From: Streptomyces globisporus
Lineage (GTDB): Bacteria > Actinomycetota > Actinomycetes > Streptomycetales > Streptomycetaceae
Assembly (NCBI GenBank): GCA_014649555.1
Contig: BMTG01000010.1
Span: forward strand, 1 to 64,000
Direction of reading: 5' to 3'
Length of the DNA: 64,000 nt
The translations under genes and the position numbers were made by a program. Shown here one piece after another: positions 7,152-16,215 of the stretch. The notes beneath the pieces are model-generated. The model was not told the DNA's origin, did no database searches, and saw only the letters and a list, made by a program, of their open reading frames with translations. Every line of letters begins with the position of its first letter. The first letter of the stretch is position 1.

Positions 7152-8600
7152 TCAGGTCCGCGCGCAGCGCGGGGTCGTGTTCGTGTTCCGGCCCAGGGCG
7201 GCGGCCTCCTTGGTGAGGTCCGGCCCGGTCGGCAGCATGGCCAGCAGCGGCGCCGGCAGCCCTCGGGCCTGGCCCTCGCTGTAGCCGAGGGCGGCGAGGC
7301 CGTCGGCGGTGCCGACCCGGTACTTCATCCCGGTGTCGGTCACGAGGTAGACGGTGGTGCCGACCGTGCTCCCGCTCGCCCCGAGCGCCCGCACCAGGGA
7401 CCCGCCGCCCGGCCGCACGCTGATCGTGCCCACCGGCATGCAGGCCGGGGTGAGGCCCTCGGGCGGCGCCTGCGCGGCGGGCCCCAGGGAGCCCGTTCCG
7501 GTCAGCGCCACGCTGATGCGCGGTCCGCGCTCACTCGGCTGGACCCGGATGCATACGGTGCGGTCCTCGCCGAGGGCCACCACCTCCGGCGGCTCCGAGG
7601 GCAGGTTCGCCTCGTCCGCGCCACCCTGGGCGCCGGGGGCCAGTCGGCCGCTCAGCGCGTCCGCGCCCAGCGTCACGACGTTCGCCGCGCCTCCCCCGTA
7701 CACCTTCTCGCGGGTCTCCGGGTCACCGAGCACCAGCGCGGCCCCGGTCGCCGTGAGCGGGGTCAGGCCCTCCTGGCGCAGCAGGTAGTAGCGGTCGGCG
7801 GAGCCCGGGACGGTGACCCGGAAGACCTGGCCGATCCGGGACTCCCCGCCGCCGAGCGCGGGGCCCTTCCTGCCCTTGCCCGGTACGTTCGGCGGGCGCA
7901 GGTCGGGTCCCGAGGGCAGGGCGTTCAGGAAGGCGGCGGAGACGGGCAGCCGGGAGACGGAGGCGTAGCCGAGGGCCTCACGGGCGCGGGTTTCCTCGTC
8001 GATCAGCAGCTTGCTGCCGCGCCAGACCAGGTAGTCGGCCTTGTCCGGCCCCGTGACGAGCATGGCCTGGTCGGTGGGCAGGCCGGTGGCGTCCGCCGGC
8101 AGGCCCACCGCGACGGTGGTGCCGGTCCTTCCGGTTCCGCTGCCCGAACAGACCTGCCAGGGGCCCGTGTCCAGGTCCGCGCTCCCGGGCAGGGCGTCCG
8201 GCGCACCGCTGATACCGATGGGCGCCCCGTGCGGCGTACCGTTCAGGGACTTCGAGCCGACCGCCACCGCCTTCATGTCGGCGCCCGCGAGCAGCCGCGC
8301 CGACGCGTAGTTGCGCACCGGACGCAGCCTCCCGTCCAGATACAGGTAGCGGGATCCGGTGTCCTTGTTGACGACGAGGGTTCCGGCGGCCCGCCAGGAG
8401 TCCTTGGTACCGGGCTTGAGGAGGCCGAGGACGAAGGAGCCGGCCGAGAGCAGGACGGCGATCACGATGCCGATCACGACGCCCCGGTTGGTGCGCCCCT
8501 GCGGGCTCTCCGGGGCGTCGGGGTCGGCGCGGAGCATGCCGGAGGTCAGCCGGCCCATGACGAACATGTGGGCCTGGACCTGGTCGCGTTTCGACTGCAC
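7152..8600 (-). CDS. eccB: Type VII secretion core protein EccB
   Basis: At 482 aa this is the normal EccB length. The cytoplasmic N-terminus starts MQSKRDQVQAHMF, a strongly conserved EccB opening. One transmembrane helix spans residues 38-61. The rest is the periplasm-equivalent repeat domain, with signatures such as TDTGMKYRVGTADGLAALGY near the end and paired Cys residues. EccB is part of the ESX membrane complex with EccC, EccD and EccE. The gene follows eccD on the same strand with a gap of about 20 bp, so they form one operon. Confidence 0.93.
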   Translation of the reverse strand: MQSKRDQVQAHMFVMGRLTSGMLRADPDAPESPQGRTNRGVVIGIVIAVLLSAGSFVLGLLKPGTKDSWRAAGTLVVNKDTGSRYLYLDGRLRPVRNYASARLLAGADMKAVAVGSKSLNGTPHGAPIGISGAPDALPGSADLDTGPWQVCSGSGTGRTGTTVAVGLPADATGLPTDQAMLVTGPDKADYLVWRGSKLLIDEETRAREALGYASVSRLPVSAAFLNALPSGPDLRPPNVPGKGRKGPALGGGESRIGQVFRVTVPGSADRYYLLRQEGLTPLTATGAALVLGDPETREKVYGGGAANVVTLGADALSGRLAPGAQGGADEANLPSEPPEVVALGEDRTVCIRVQPSERGPRISVALTGTGSLGPAAQAPPEGLTPACMPVGTISVRPGGGSLVRALGASGSTVGTTVYLVTDTGMKYRVGTADGLAALGYSEGQARGLPAPLLAMLPTGPDLTKEAAALGRNTNTTPRCART

Positions 8601-8621
8601 GGCAGCGGTTCTCCCTTCCGG

Positions 8622-10022
8622 TCAGCCGTTGATGGCCCGCAGGGCGCCGTACACACCGAGCACCCACAGGGCGAGCGGGAGCACGGCGATCGCGAGGGCC
8701 GAGTGGAGCACTTCGCCAGCGCGGCCCCAGTACGGGACGAGCCGGCGGCCGGGCACGGTCCAGGCGGCGATGGCGACCGCCGCGGCAGCCGCGAGCAGCC
8801 CCGCGGCCGTGACCAGACGGCTCCCCGGGGACGCGGCGGGGGCGGCGACCAGCACCAGCAGGAGCAGCCCGAAGACTCCCGGGACCACCAGGGACATGCG
8901 CTGCCAGATGTTGCCGAGGCCCCGGGCGTGCAGGACGAGCAGCAGGCACAGCGCCACCGTCATGATGATCTCGGCCAGCTCGCGCTCCCGGGCCAGGACG
9001 GCCACACACGCGGCGCCGACCAGGCCCACCGCTCCGTAGAGCGACGTCATCCAGCCGTCGGCGAGGATGGCGCGGGCCGAGACCGCGGATGCGGCGTGCG
9101 GCTCGATGCCCTCCTGCAACTGCTGGGCGTTGGTCGGCAGCGGGGGCATCCGCATCCCGGACATCCGGAAGGCGAGCGAGGGGACGAACGCCCCCAGGAT
9201 CACCGCGAGGACGGCGAGGATCCCGGCGGCGTGCACCGGCGCCAGGTCCGTGGTGAGGAGCAGGACGGCGGCGATCGCGGCGAACAGCGAGACGACGGCG
9301 ACGCTCAGGAAGAGGGCGGCGAAGGCGGCCACGACGGCGAGCGCGAGGACCGCCCCGCCGGCCATCGCCGCACTGGCCGCGAGCAGCCGGGCCCCCAGGG
9401 TCTCGTAGGCGTGCGGCCCGCCGAGTTCCCCGCCGGGCAGCAGCCAGCCGGCCAGCGCCAGGTAGGGCCCGACCATGAAGCCGAGCGCGGCTCCGGCGCC
9501 CGCGTCCCCGACCGCCCTGCTCGCCGCGCCCGCACCCGCGAGCAGGAGGAGGCCGGCCGCGGTGGCGAAGACGGACCGGGACAGCGAGGAGCCGCCGGGC
9601 CAGGCGATCACCAGAACGCCGCCGGCGAGGATCGCGACAACGATGCCGAGGAGCACCCAGCGGCTCACCTTGGGGGTCCAGCCGAAGGGGTGGTCGCGCA
9701 TCGTGGTGGCGATGCCGTCGACCAGGTCGTCGAGGTGCACCTCGGGCAGGGCCTCGGCGCGCGGCCGGAGGTAGAGGGTGTCGCCGTCCCGCAGCCCGTA
9801 GGAGTCGAGGGTGAGTTCCTCGTCCAGGGGCTCGCCGCCGAGCCGCTGGAGGACCCAGCCGCCGTGGTCGATACCGGCCTCTTCGAGGTTGTCGCCCGCG
9901 TAGCCGAGCACGGCGGGCAGCAGGTCCGCCACGGGGACGTCGGCGGGCACGGCGAGATCGATGCTCTTGGCAGGAGCTCGTACCGTCAGACGGCACAGCT
10001 CGGCCACCTGAGTGTCAGTCAT
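8622..10022 (-). CDS. eccD: Type VII secretion integral membrane protein EccD
   Basis: A 466-aa protein with a YukD-like ubiquitin-fold domain at residues about 10-90 (CRLTVRAPAKSIDLAVPADV, then LYLRPRAEALP). About eleven transmembrane helices follow from residue 122 on. This architecture and length are diagnostic of EccD, which lines the ESX translocation pore. It is the first gene of the leftward eccD-eccB pair and diverges from eccC across a 640-bp control region. Confidence 0.94.
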   Translation of the reverse strand: MTDTQVAELCRLTVRAPAKSIDLAVPADVPVADLLPAVLGYAGDNLEEAGIDHGGWVLQRLGGEPLDEELTLDSYGLRDGDTLYLRPRAEALPEVHLDDLVDGIATTMRDHPFGWTPKVSRWVLLGIVVAILAGGVLVIAWPGGSSLSRSVFATAAGLLLLAGAGAASRAVGDAGAGAALGFMVGPYLALAGWLLPGGELGGPHAYETLGARLLAASAAMAGGAVLALAVVAAFAALFLSVAVVSLFAAIAAVLLLTTDLAPVHAAGILAVLAVILGAFVPSLAFRMSGMRMPPLPTNAQQLQEGIEPHAASAVSARAILADGWMTSLYGAVGLVGAACVAVLARERELAEIIMTVALCLLLVLHARGLGNIWQRMSLVVPGVFGLLLLVLVAAPAASPGSRLVTAAGLLAAAAAVAIAAWTVPGRRLVPYWGRAGEVLHSALAIAVLPLALWVLGVYGALRAING

Positions 10023-10139
10023 CGGGATGGCTCACGCTTCTCCGGTTACGGCTGAGAACGGGCGGGGGAACAGGGGCCGGCGGACCGGTGAACACCCTGC
10101 TTCGGTGGGGGGTTCCAAACCGTTTGATGGCGACGGTTG

Positions 10140-10167
10140 TTGACGACCGATACGGCGATCGTAATAT
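10140..10167 (+). promoter_or_regulatory. Possible promoter in the eccD-eccC gap
   Basis: TTGACG (10140-10145), a 16-bp spacer and TAATAT (10162-10167) make a good vegetative promoter pointing toward eccC. If used, the eccC leader would be about 490 nt and would contain the repeat array. Confidence 0.4.
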
Positions 10168-10285
10168 CAGCGGCCTAGTCTGGACCACGTGGCCCGCGCC
10201 ACGGAATACGAAACGGCCCTCCGCGTCCGGCGAATTGCGGCGCGGTCGGCCGCACGGGCACGAAGGGCGGTTCGGCATGCGGGGT

Positions 10286-10430
10286 TTCGGCCGGGGAATA
10301 GCTCCGCGTGTGCCCGTCCGGCCGGGAAATCCGTTCCGTGTGCGCCCGTCCGGGCAGGGGAAAGGCTCCACAGGCGCCCGTTCGGCCGGGAAGCGCTTCC
10401 GTTTGCGCTCTTCCGGCCGGGCGAACGGCC
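10286..10430. repeat. 31/32-bp imperfect tandem repeats upstream of eccC
   Basis: Units begin at 10286, 10317, 10349, 10381 and 10412 (the last one partial). The shared core is TyCGGCCGGG(G)A, with GTGTGCGCCCGT-like sequence at the unit ends. The spacing is 31 or 32 bp, close to three turns of B-DNA, so the cores face the same side of the helix. Confidence 0.6.
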
Positions 10431-10663
10431 GCGCGGGGCCTGCCCCGAAGCCGTGATGTAGCAGAACTGTGACACGGCCGTCCGGCCCCCTCCCGCCCAC
10501 CGCGGAAGCCCCGGGCGGGCTTTCGGCTCCGGCCGGGGCGCGGCGTAGGGTGCGTGCACGGCGAAGGCCTGTCCGCGTCCCGGCCCCCGGTCGACGGCGG
10601 GCGGCGTGCCCTGCGACGCCGTTCCGCCCGCTCTCCCCCCATGCCCCTGAAGGAGACGGTTCC

Positions 10664-13600
10664 TTGAGTGTGACTCTGTTCCGCCGCCCGGCCCGACGCC
10701 GTGGCCCGGAGATGCCCGACGGGGAGCTGAATCTCCAGGAGCCTCCGGTCCTCCCCGAGACGGTGCCCGACACCTCCGCCGTGTGGACGTACCTGCCGAT
10801 GGCGCTGATGTCGGTCTCGATGATGTTCATGTTCATGCGTCCCGGTATGACGCGGGGCTCCGGCGGCTTCATCTACATCGCCCTGGGGCTGATGGTGCTC
10901 GGCGCCGCCGCGATGTTCATCGGCCAGTTCATGCGCCGGGCGGCGGAGCGCAAGCAGAAGCTCAAGGGCGAGCGCCGGGACTACCTGCGCTATCTCACCC
11001 AGATCCGGCGCAAGGTGCGCGGTGCGGTCGTGGACCAGCAACTGGCGCTGGCATGGCGGCACCCGGAGCCCGCCGCCCTGTGGTCGCTGACCGGCACCAC
11101 CCGGCTGTGGGAGCGGCGCCCCCGGGACGAGGACTTCGGCGAGATCCGGATGGCCGTCGGCGAGCAGAAGCTGGGCCTGAAGCTGGCGTCGAACTCGACC
11201 AACCCCGTGGAGGACCTGGAGCCGCTCAGCGCCCACGCGCTGCGCAGCTTCATCCGCGCCTACTCGACGGTTCCGGACCAGCCCATCGCCATCTACCTGC
11301 GCGCCTGGGCCCGCGTGCTGTTCCAGGGGGACGAGGAGCGGATACGTTCCCTGGTGCGGGCGCTGCTCGGCCAGTTGGCCACCTTCCACTCGCCGGACGA
11401 CGTGTGGATCACGTTCTGCGTCTCCGACGAGCGGCGCGCGGACTGGGAGTGGACGAAGTGGCTCCCCCACAGCCTCCACCCGCACGACACCGACGGCGCG
11501 GGCCCGACCCGGATGACCGTATCCGCCTGGGGTGAGCTGGAGAATCTGCTCGGCGCCGAGTTCATGGAGCGGCCGCAGTTCGACCCGGACGCGGTGCCCG
11601 GACGCGAGGAACCGTTCACCGTGATCGTCGTGGACGGCGGGGTCATCCCGGCGGGTCACCGGCTCGACGGTCCCGGCTTCCGCAACACGGTCGTCCTGGA
11701 CCTCAGCGGCGCACTCTCCTGGCGCCCCGGCCGCATCACGCTGCGCTTCACGGTCGACGAGGACGAACTCGGCCTGGTGCGCACCGACCGCGAGCGCAAG
11801 GAGCAGGTCACCCGGCTCGGCCGGCCCGACACCTTCGGGCTCACGGGCGCGGTCTCGCTCGCGCGGCGGCTCGCGCCGTACCGCATGGGCCTGGGCTCGG
11901 CGTCGGACTCGTCGGAGCCGCTCTCCGCCAACGTGGAACTGACCACGCTGCTGGGCATACCCGACCTGCACCGCCACGACCCGAACACCCTGTGGCAGCA
12001 GCACACCGGCCCCAACCGCCTCAAGGTGCCGATCGCGGTCGGCGCGGACGGCGAGCCGGTCGAGCTGGACATCAAGGAGTCCGCCCAGGGCGGCACCGGA
12101 CCGCACGGCATGCTGATCGGCGCCACCGGCTCCGGCAAGAGCGAGCTGCTGCGCACCCTGGTCCTCTCGCTCGCCCTGACGAACTCCTCGGAGACCCTCA
12201 ACTTCGTCCTGGTCGACTTCAAGGGCGGCGCCACCTTCCTGGGTCTTGAGGACCTCCCGCACACCTCCGCCGTCATCACCAACCTGGCGGGCGAGGCGGC
12301 GCTGGTCGGCCGTATGCAGGACGCCCTGCACGGCGAGCTGATGCGCCGGCAGGAACTGCTGCGCTCGGCGGGCAACTACACCTCCGCGCTGGACTACGAG
12401 AAGGCCCGCGCATCGGGCGTCCCGCTGGAGCCCATGCCGAGCCTGTTCGTCGTCGTCGACGAGTTCAGCGAGCTGCTGGCGGCGCACCGGGAATTCATGG
12501 AGCTGTTCGTGATGATCGGCCGTCTCGGCCGGTCCCTCGGCGTGCACCTGCTGCTCGCCTCGCAGCGCCTGGACGAGGGCCGCATGCACCAGTTGGAGAG
12601 CCATCTCTCCTACCGGGTCGGTCTGCGGACGTTCTCCGCGATGGAGAGCCGCGGCGTGCTCGGCGTGCCCGACGCCTACCAGTTGCCGTCGGCCCCCGGC
12701 AGCGGCTTCCTCAAGTCGGGCGTGGAGGCGCTGACCCGGTTCCGCGCCGCCTACGTCTCCGGCCCCTACCAGCAGCGCCGGGGCAGCGCGAACCAGGCGC
12801 GGGTGGCCAGCCAGACCGTGCCGTGGACCAGCAGTTACGTCGTACCGCGCCAGCTCCCCGACACCCCGGAGCCCGAGCCCGAGCAGCACGAGGAGACCGG
12901 CGAGACCCTGCTCTCCGTCGCCGTGGACCGGCTGCTGACCGCAGGCCCGCCGGCCCACCAGGTGTGGCTGCCGCCGCTGGACCTCCCCGCCACGCTCGAC
13001 CAGGTCCTGCCGCCGCTCACCCCGCACCCCGAGTACGGGCTGACGACCGACGCGTCGCATCGCGGGCGGCTCACCATCCCCCTCGGCATCATCGACCGCC
13101 CCTTCGACCAGCTGCGCGACCTGCTGACCGTCGATCTCTCGGGCGGCGGCGGACACATCGCCATCGCGGGCGGCCCGCAGAGCGGCAAGAGCACGATGGT
13201 CCGGACGATCATCACCGCGCTGGCGCTCACCCACACCCCGCGCGAGGTCCAGTTCTACTGCCTCGACTTCGGCGGCGGCGCGCTCGCCGGGCTGGCCGGG
13301 CTACCGCACGTCAGCGGGGTCGCGGCACGGCTGGACGCCGAGCGGGTGGGCCGTACGATCTCCGAGGTCACGACCCTGCTGGCGGAACGCGAGCGGTTCT
13401 TCCTGGACAACGGCATCGACTCGATGGCGACGTTCCGCCGCCGGCTGGCCGCCGGGGAGTTCCCGGAGCACCAGCACGGCGACGTGTTCCTGGTGATCGA
13501 CGGCTGGTCGACGGTGCGCCAGGACTTCGACCGGTACATCCAGACGTTCGGCGCGATCGCCGCGCGCGGTCTGAACTACGGCATCCACCTGATCGTCACC

Positions 13601-14635
13601 ACCGCCCGCTGGGTGGAGGTGACCTCCGCGATCCGGGACCAGGCCGCGACCCACCTGGAGTTGCGGATGGGTGACCCGATGGACTCCGAGATCGACAACC
13701 GGCGCGCCGCGACCGTGCCCCGGCTGCCGGGGCGCGGCCTGACCCGGGACGCCAAGCTGCACTACCTCACGGCGCTGCCGCGCATCGACGGCGTCGAGTC
13801 CGCCGACGACCTCTCCGACGGGGTGGCCGGTCTGGTGGCGGCGGTCCGCGAGAGCTGGCAGGGCCCGCCCGCGCCGCAGGTACGGATGCTGCCGACCCGG
13901 CTCAAGCTGTCGGAACTCCCGGCCCCGAAGGGCGACTTCAAGATGCCCATCGGCCTGGAGGAGGAGCGCCTGTCGACCGTGTGGCACGACTTCTCCGAGA
14001 CCCCCCACATGATCGTGGTCGGGGACACGGAGAGCGGCAAGACCAACATGCTGCGGATGACGGCGAAGGCCATCATGGACCGGTACACCCCGGCCGAGGC
14101 GCGGATCATGGTCGTGGACTACCGCCGCGCCTTGGTGGAGGCCATCCCCGACGAGTACCGGCTCGGCCACGCGGTGGCGATGGACGCCCTCAAGGAGCTG
14201 ATCGGCGGCGCGGCGCGGGCGGTCGCGGCGCGCGTACCGGGTCCGGAGATCGCCCCGGCCCGGATGCGTACCTGCGACTGGTGGGACGGACCGCGGCTGT
14301 TCATCCTCGTGGACGACTACGACATGCTCGGCACCAGTGCGATGAACGCGCCGTTCGACCCGCTGCTGAACCACCTCGCGCTCGGCTACGAGGTCGGCCT
14401 GCACCTGGTCGTCGCCCGCTCCGCCGCCGGTGCGGGCCGCGGCCTGGGCGAGCCCATGCTGCGGCGCATGCAGGAGGTCAACACCCCGACGCTGCTGCTG
14501 TCGTGCCCGCCGTCGGAGGGCTTCATCCTGGGCAGCGTCAAGGGCCGCAACCTGCCGCCGGGCCGGGGCACGCGGGTGACGCGCCGCAAGCAGATCCAGG
14601 TGCAGACGGCGGTGCTGGAGGACGAGGAGTCCTGA
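10664..14635 (+). CDS. eccC: Type VII secretion ATPase EccC (fused EccCa-EccCb)
   Basis: The motor and substrate receptor of the ESX system, 1323 aa from a TTG start preceded by AAGGAGA at 8-bp spacing. An in-frame GTG two codons on is an alternative. Two transmembrane helices lie near residues 40-85, followed by a DUF-type linker. Three FtsK/SpoIIIE ATPase domains follow, with P-loops GATGSGKS (about 485), GGPQSGKS (about 835) and GDTESGKT (about 1119). Walker B-like strands are LFVVVDEFSE in domain 1, VFLVIDGW in domain 2 and LFILVDDYD in domain 3, so only the first has the classical Asp-Glu. This is the fused single-polypeptide form common in actinomycetes. A strong hairpin lies just after the stop. 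Confidence 0.95.
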   Translation: MSVTLFRRPARRRGPEMPDGELNLQEPPVLPETVPDTSAVWTYLPMALMSVSMMFMFMRPGMTRGSGGFIYIALGLMVLGAAAMFIGQFMRRAAERKQKLKGERRDYLRYLTQIRRKVRGAVVDQQLALAWRHPEPAALWSLTGTTRLWERRPRDEDFGEIRMAVGEQKLGLKLASNSTNPVEDLEPLSAHALRSFIRAYSTVPDQPIAIYLRAWARVLFQGDEERIRSLVRALLGQLATFHSPDDVWITFCVSDERRADWEWTKWLPHSLHPHDTDGAGPTRMTVSAWGELENLLGAEFMERPQFDPDAVPGREEPFTVIVVDGGVIPAGHRLDGPGFRNTVVLDLSGALSWRPGRITLRFTVDEDELGLVRTDRERKEQVTRLGRPDTFGLTGAVSLARRLAPYRMGLGSASDSSEPLSANVELTTLLGIPDLHRHDPNTLWQQHTGPNRLKVPIAVGADGEPVELDIKESAQGGTGPHGMLIGATGSGKSELLRTLVLSLALTNSSETLNFVLVDFKGGATFLGLEDLPHTSAVITNLAGEAALVGRMQDALHGELMRRQELLRSAGNYTSALDYEKARASGVPLEPMPSLFVVVDEFSELLAAHREFMELFVMIGRLGRSLGVHLLLASQRLDEGRMHQLESHLSYRVGLRTFSAMESRGVLGVPDAYQLPSAPGSGFLKSGVEALTRFRAAYVSGPYQQRRGSANQARVASQTVPWTSSYVVPRQLPDTPEPEPEQHEETGETLLSVAVDRLLTAGPPAHQVWLPPLDLPATLDQVLPPLTPHPEYGLTTDASHRGRLTIPLGIIDRPFDQLRDLLTVDLSGGGGHIAIAGGPQSGKSTMVRTIITALALTHTPREVQFYCLDFGGGALAGLAGLPHVSGVAARLDAERVGRTISEVTTLLAERERFFLDNGIDSMATFRRRLAAGEFPEHQHGDVFLVIDGWSTVRQDFDRYIQTFGAIAARGLNYGIHLIVTTARWVEVTSAIRDQAATHLELRMGDPMDSEIDNRRAATVPRLPGRGLTRDAKLHYLTALPRIDGVESADDLSDGVAGLVAAVRESWQGPPAPQVRMLPTRLKLSELPAPKGDFKMPIGLEEERLSTVWHDFSETPHMIVVGDTESGKTNMLRMTAKAIMDRYTPAEARIMVVDYRRALVEAIPDEYRLGHAVAMDALKELIGGAARAVAARVPGPEIAPARMRTCDWWDGPRLFILVDDYDMLGTSAMNAPFDPLLNHLALGYEVGLHLVVARSAAGAGRGLGEPMLRRMQEVNTPTLLLSCPPSEGFILGSVKGRNLPPGRGTRVTRRKQIQVQTAVLEDEES

Positions 14636-14640
14636 GCCGC

Positions 14641-14692
14641 GGGCCGCACGGTTCTCCCCGGTCCGGGCAGGACGGGGAGAACCGTGCGGCCC
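14641..14692. terminator. Bidirectional terminator between eccC and mycP
   Basis: A perfect 20-bp stem (14641-14660 pairing with 14673-14692) with a 12-nt loop lies between the convergent eccC and mycP genes. No U-run is present, as is usual in high-GC actinomycetes. Confidence 0.8.
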
Positions 14693-14779
14693 GGCTTCAC
14701 CAGGCTCTCAGAAGCGTCTCAGGGGGTGCCGGAACCGCTCCGCCCAGGCGGCACGGTCCCAGCGCACCCCCGAGCGCCG

Positions 14780-15973
14780 TCAGCTCCCCGCAGGACGCCA
14801 GTTGCGGGCCCGCCCGCGCGGGATCACCACCGCGCCCGCTGCGACCAGCAGCACCACGCCGCCGCCCACGCCCGCCGCGATCAGCGCGCGGGTACGGGGC
14901 TCCGCCGCGGGCGGCGGCGGGACCTCGGCCCGCTCGGTCCGGGGCACCGCCCCCTTCTCGTCCGTCAGGACGGCCGTCAGGGCCGCGTAGGGGTCCAGGC
15001 GCGGCGGGCTCGCCGGGTAGGCCGCCTCGGTCAGGCGGCGTTCCGTGTCGGCTGCCGACAGCTCCGGATGGCGCGCTCGTACCTGCGCCGCCGCCCCCGC
15101 CACGTGCGCGGCGGCGAACGAGGCCCCGTAGCCGATGAAGTGGCCCGAGCCCTCGGGGCCGATGCTCACCACCGCGTCCCCGGGCGCGGCCAGGTCCGCC
15201 CCGCCCACCACGGGCGCGTTGGCGGGGCGCTGCCCGTCCGGGCCGTAGTCCGTGACACCGATCGCCCCCGGGGCGGCGGCGGGCCAGTACCAGGCGGCGG
15301 GCTTCGCGTCCCTCGGCAGCGCGTCCGGAGCGAGAGGGGCGACGACCAGGGCGTCCTTCTCGCTTGCGTACGCGACGGCCTTGGTCAGCTCCGCCTTGCC
15401 GGCGGCCAGGGCGGCGGCGACGTAGATGACGGAGGCGCCCTCGTCGGCCGCCGTGCGGATGCTGGCGGCGACCTGGGCGACCGTGGACCCGCCGCGCTCG
15501 TCCGCGCCCCGTACGGCCTGGATGCGGGCCTCGGGGGCCAGTCCGGCCGGCCCCCCGGCGGCGCCCGGGGTCGCCGCGATCAGGCCGGCCGCGAAGGTGC
15601 CGTGCCCGACGCAGTCCTTGCCCGCGTCCCCGATCGCGGTGACCCGGCCGGCGAGCGCCGGGGCCGACTCCCCGACCCCCGTGTCCACGACGGCGACGGT
15701 CTGCCCGGCGCCCTGGGAGAGCGGCCGCGCGCGGGCCGCCCCGAGCGCGCCCATGGTCCAGGGCTCGGACCGGGCCTTCACTTCGGAGGCCTCGACGCAG
15801 GTGTCGTCCTCCGCCAGTACGGAACGTACGACGGGGAGTCCCACGGAATCGGCCGCGGCGGGCGTGGTGCCCGCGGCGACCAGCACGGTCGGGATCACGG
15901 TGAGCGACAGGGCGGCGGCGACGGCCGTGGCCCGTGGGCGGCGGCGAAATCCGGCAGGGGGCATGGCGCGCAT
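14780..15973 (-). CDS. mycP: Type VII secretion-associated serine protease, mycosin
   Basis: A subtilisin-like protease of about 397 aa from MRAMPP (a second Met three codons on is equally plausible). An N-terminal signal peptide spans about residues 14-42. The catalytic triad is readable: D97 in AVVDTGVG, H124 in DCVGHGTFAAG and S285 in GYGASFAAAH. A C-terminal transmembrane helix near 367-389 is followed by a short basic tail, the classical MycP anchor. The segment where subtilases carry the oxyanion-hole Asn reads VVAPLAPDA with no Asn, and the GTSFAAP consensus around the Ser is GASFAAA. MycP stabilises the ESX complex and processes substrates. The gene faces eccC and diverges from the EccA-like gene. 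Confidence 0.9.
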   Translation of the reverse strand: MRAMPPAGFRRRPRATAVAAALSLTVIPTVLVAAGTTPAAADSVGLPVVRSVLAEDDTCVEASEVKARSEPWTMGALGAARARPLSQGAGQTVAVVDTGVGESAPALAGRVTAIGDAGKDCVGHGTFAAGLIAATPGAAGGPAGLAPEARIQAVRGADERGGSTVAQVAASIRTAADEGASVIYVAAALAAGKAELTKAVAYASEKDALVVAPLAPDALPRDAKPAAWYWPAAAPGAIGVTDYGPDGQRPANAPVVGGADLAAPGDAVVSIGPEGSGHFIGYGASFAAAHVAGAAAQVRARHPELSAADTERRLTEAAYPASPPRLDPYAALTAVLTDEKGAVPRTERAEVPPPPAAEPRTRALIAAGVGGGVVLLVAAGAVVIPRGRARNWRPAGS

Positions 15974-16215
15974 GATAGGCCGAACGGATGACGTTACGTC
16001 GCACGGGATGCGGCACCCGCTTCTCGGTTCCGGCCTGAACTGTCCTGTCCCACCTGGAACATCGCGGTGCCGGTCCCGTAGCCTTCCTCGCGTGCGCACA
16101 GCTGCGCGGCCCCGATGCGATCCGGTTCCTTCCGGGCCGGCGGGAGAAGCAGTCACCTCCTTCCGGTCCCCGGCGGGAGAGGCGGGCAGCGGCACCACAA
16201 GGAGGAGGATCGGGC

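Larger units (their letters stand above)
10023..10663. other. Divergent eccD-eccC control region
   Basis: These 641 bp separate eccD (leftward) and eccC (rightward) and contain no gene I can support. They hold a possible rightward promoter at 10140-10167, a 31/32-bp imperfect repeat array at 10286-10430, and the eccC ribosome binding site. Open frames through the array are rich in Pro, Arg and Gly and look like shadows. Confidence 0.6.

Noticed and set aside
6960..10055. A 1031-residue rightward open frame across eccB and eccD
   Set aside because: It covers two well supported leftward genes and the non-coding gap, and reads as Arg/Gly/His-rich sequence without domains, typical of high-GC shadow frames.
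10286..10430. The 31/32-bp repeats considered as a CRISPR array
   Set aside because: Units are imperfect and abut each other with no unique spacers, and there are no cas genes.
10175..13234. A 1019-residue leftward open frame across the control region and eccC
   Set aside because: It is antisense to EccC ATPase domains with clear motifs; the repeat-array part codes Arg/Pro-rich sequence with no start signal.
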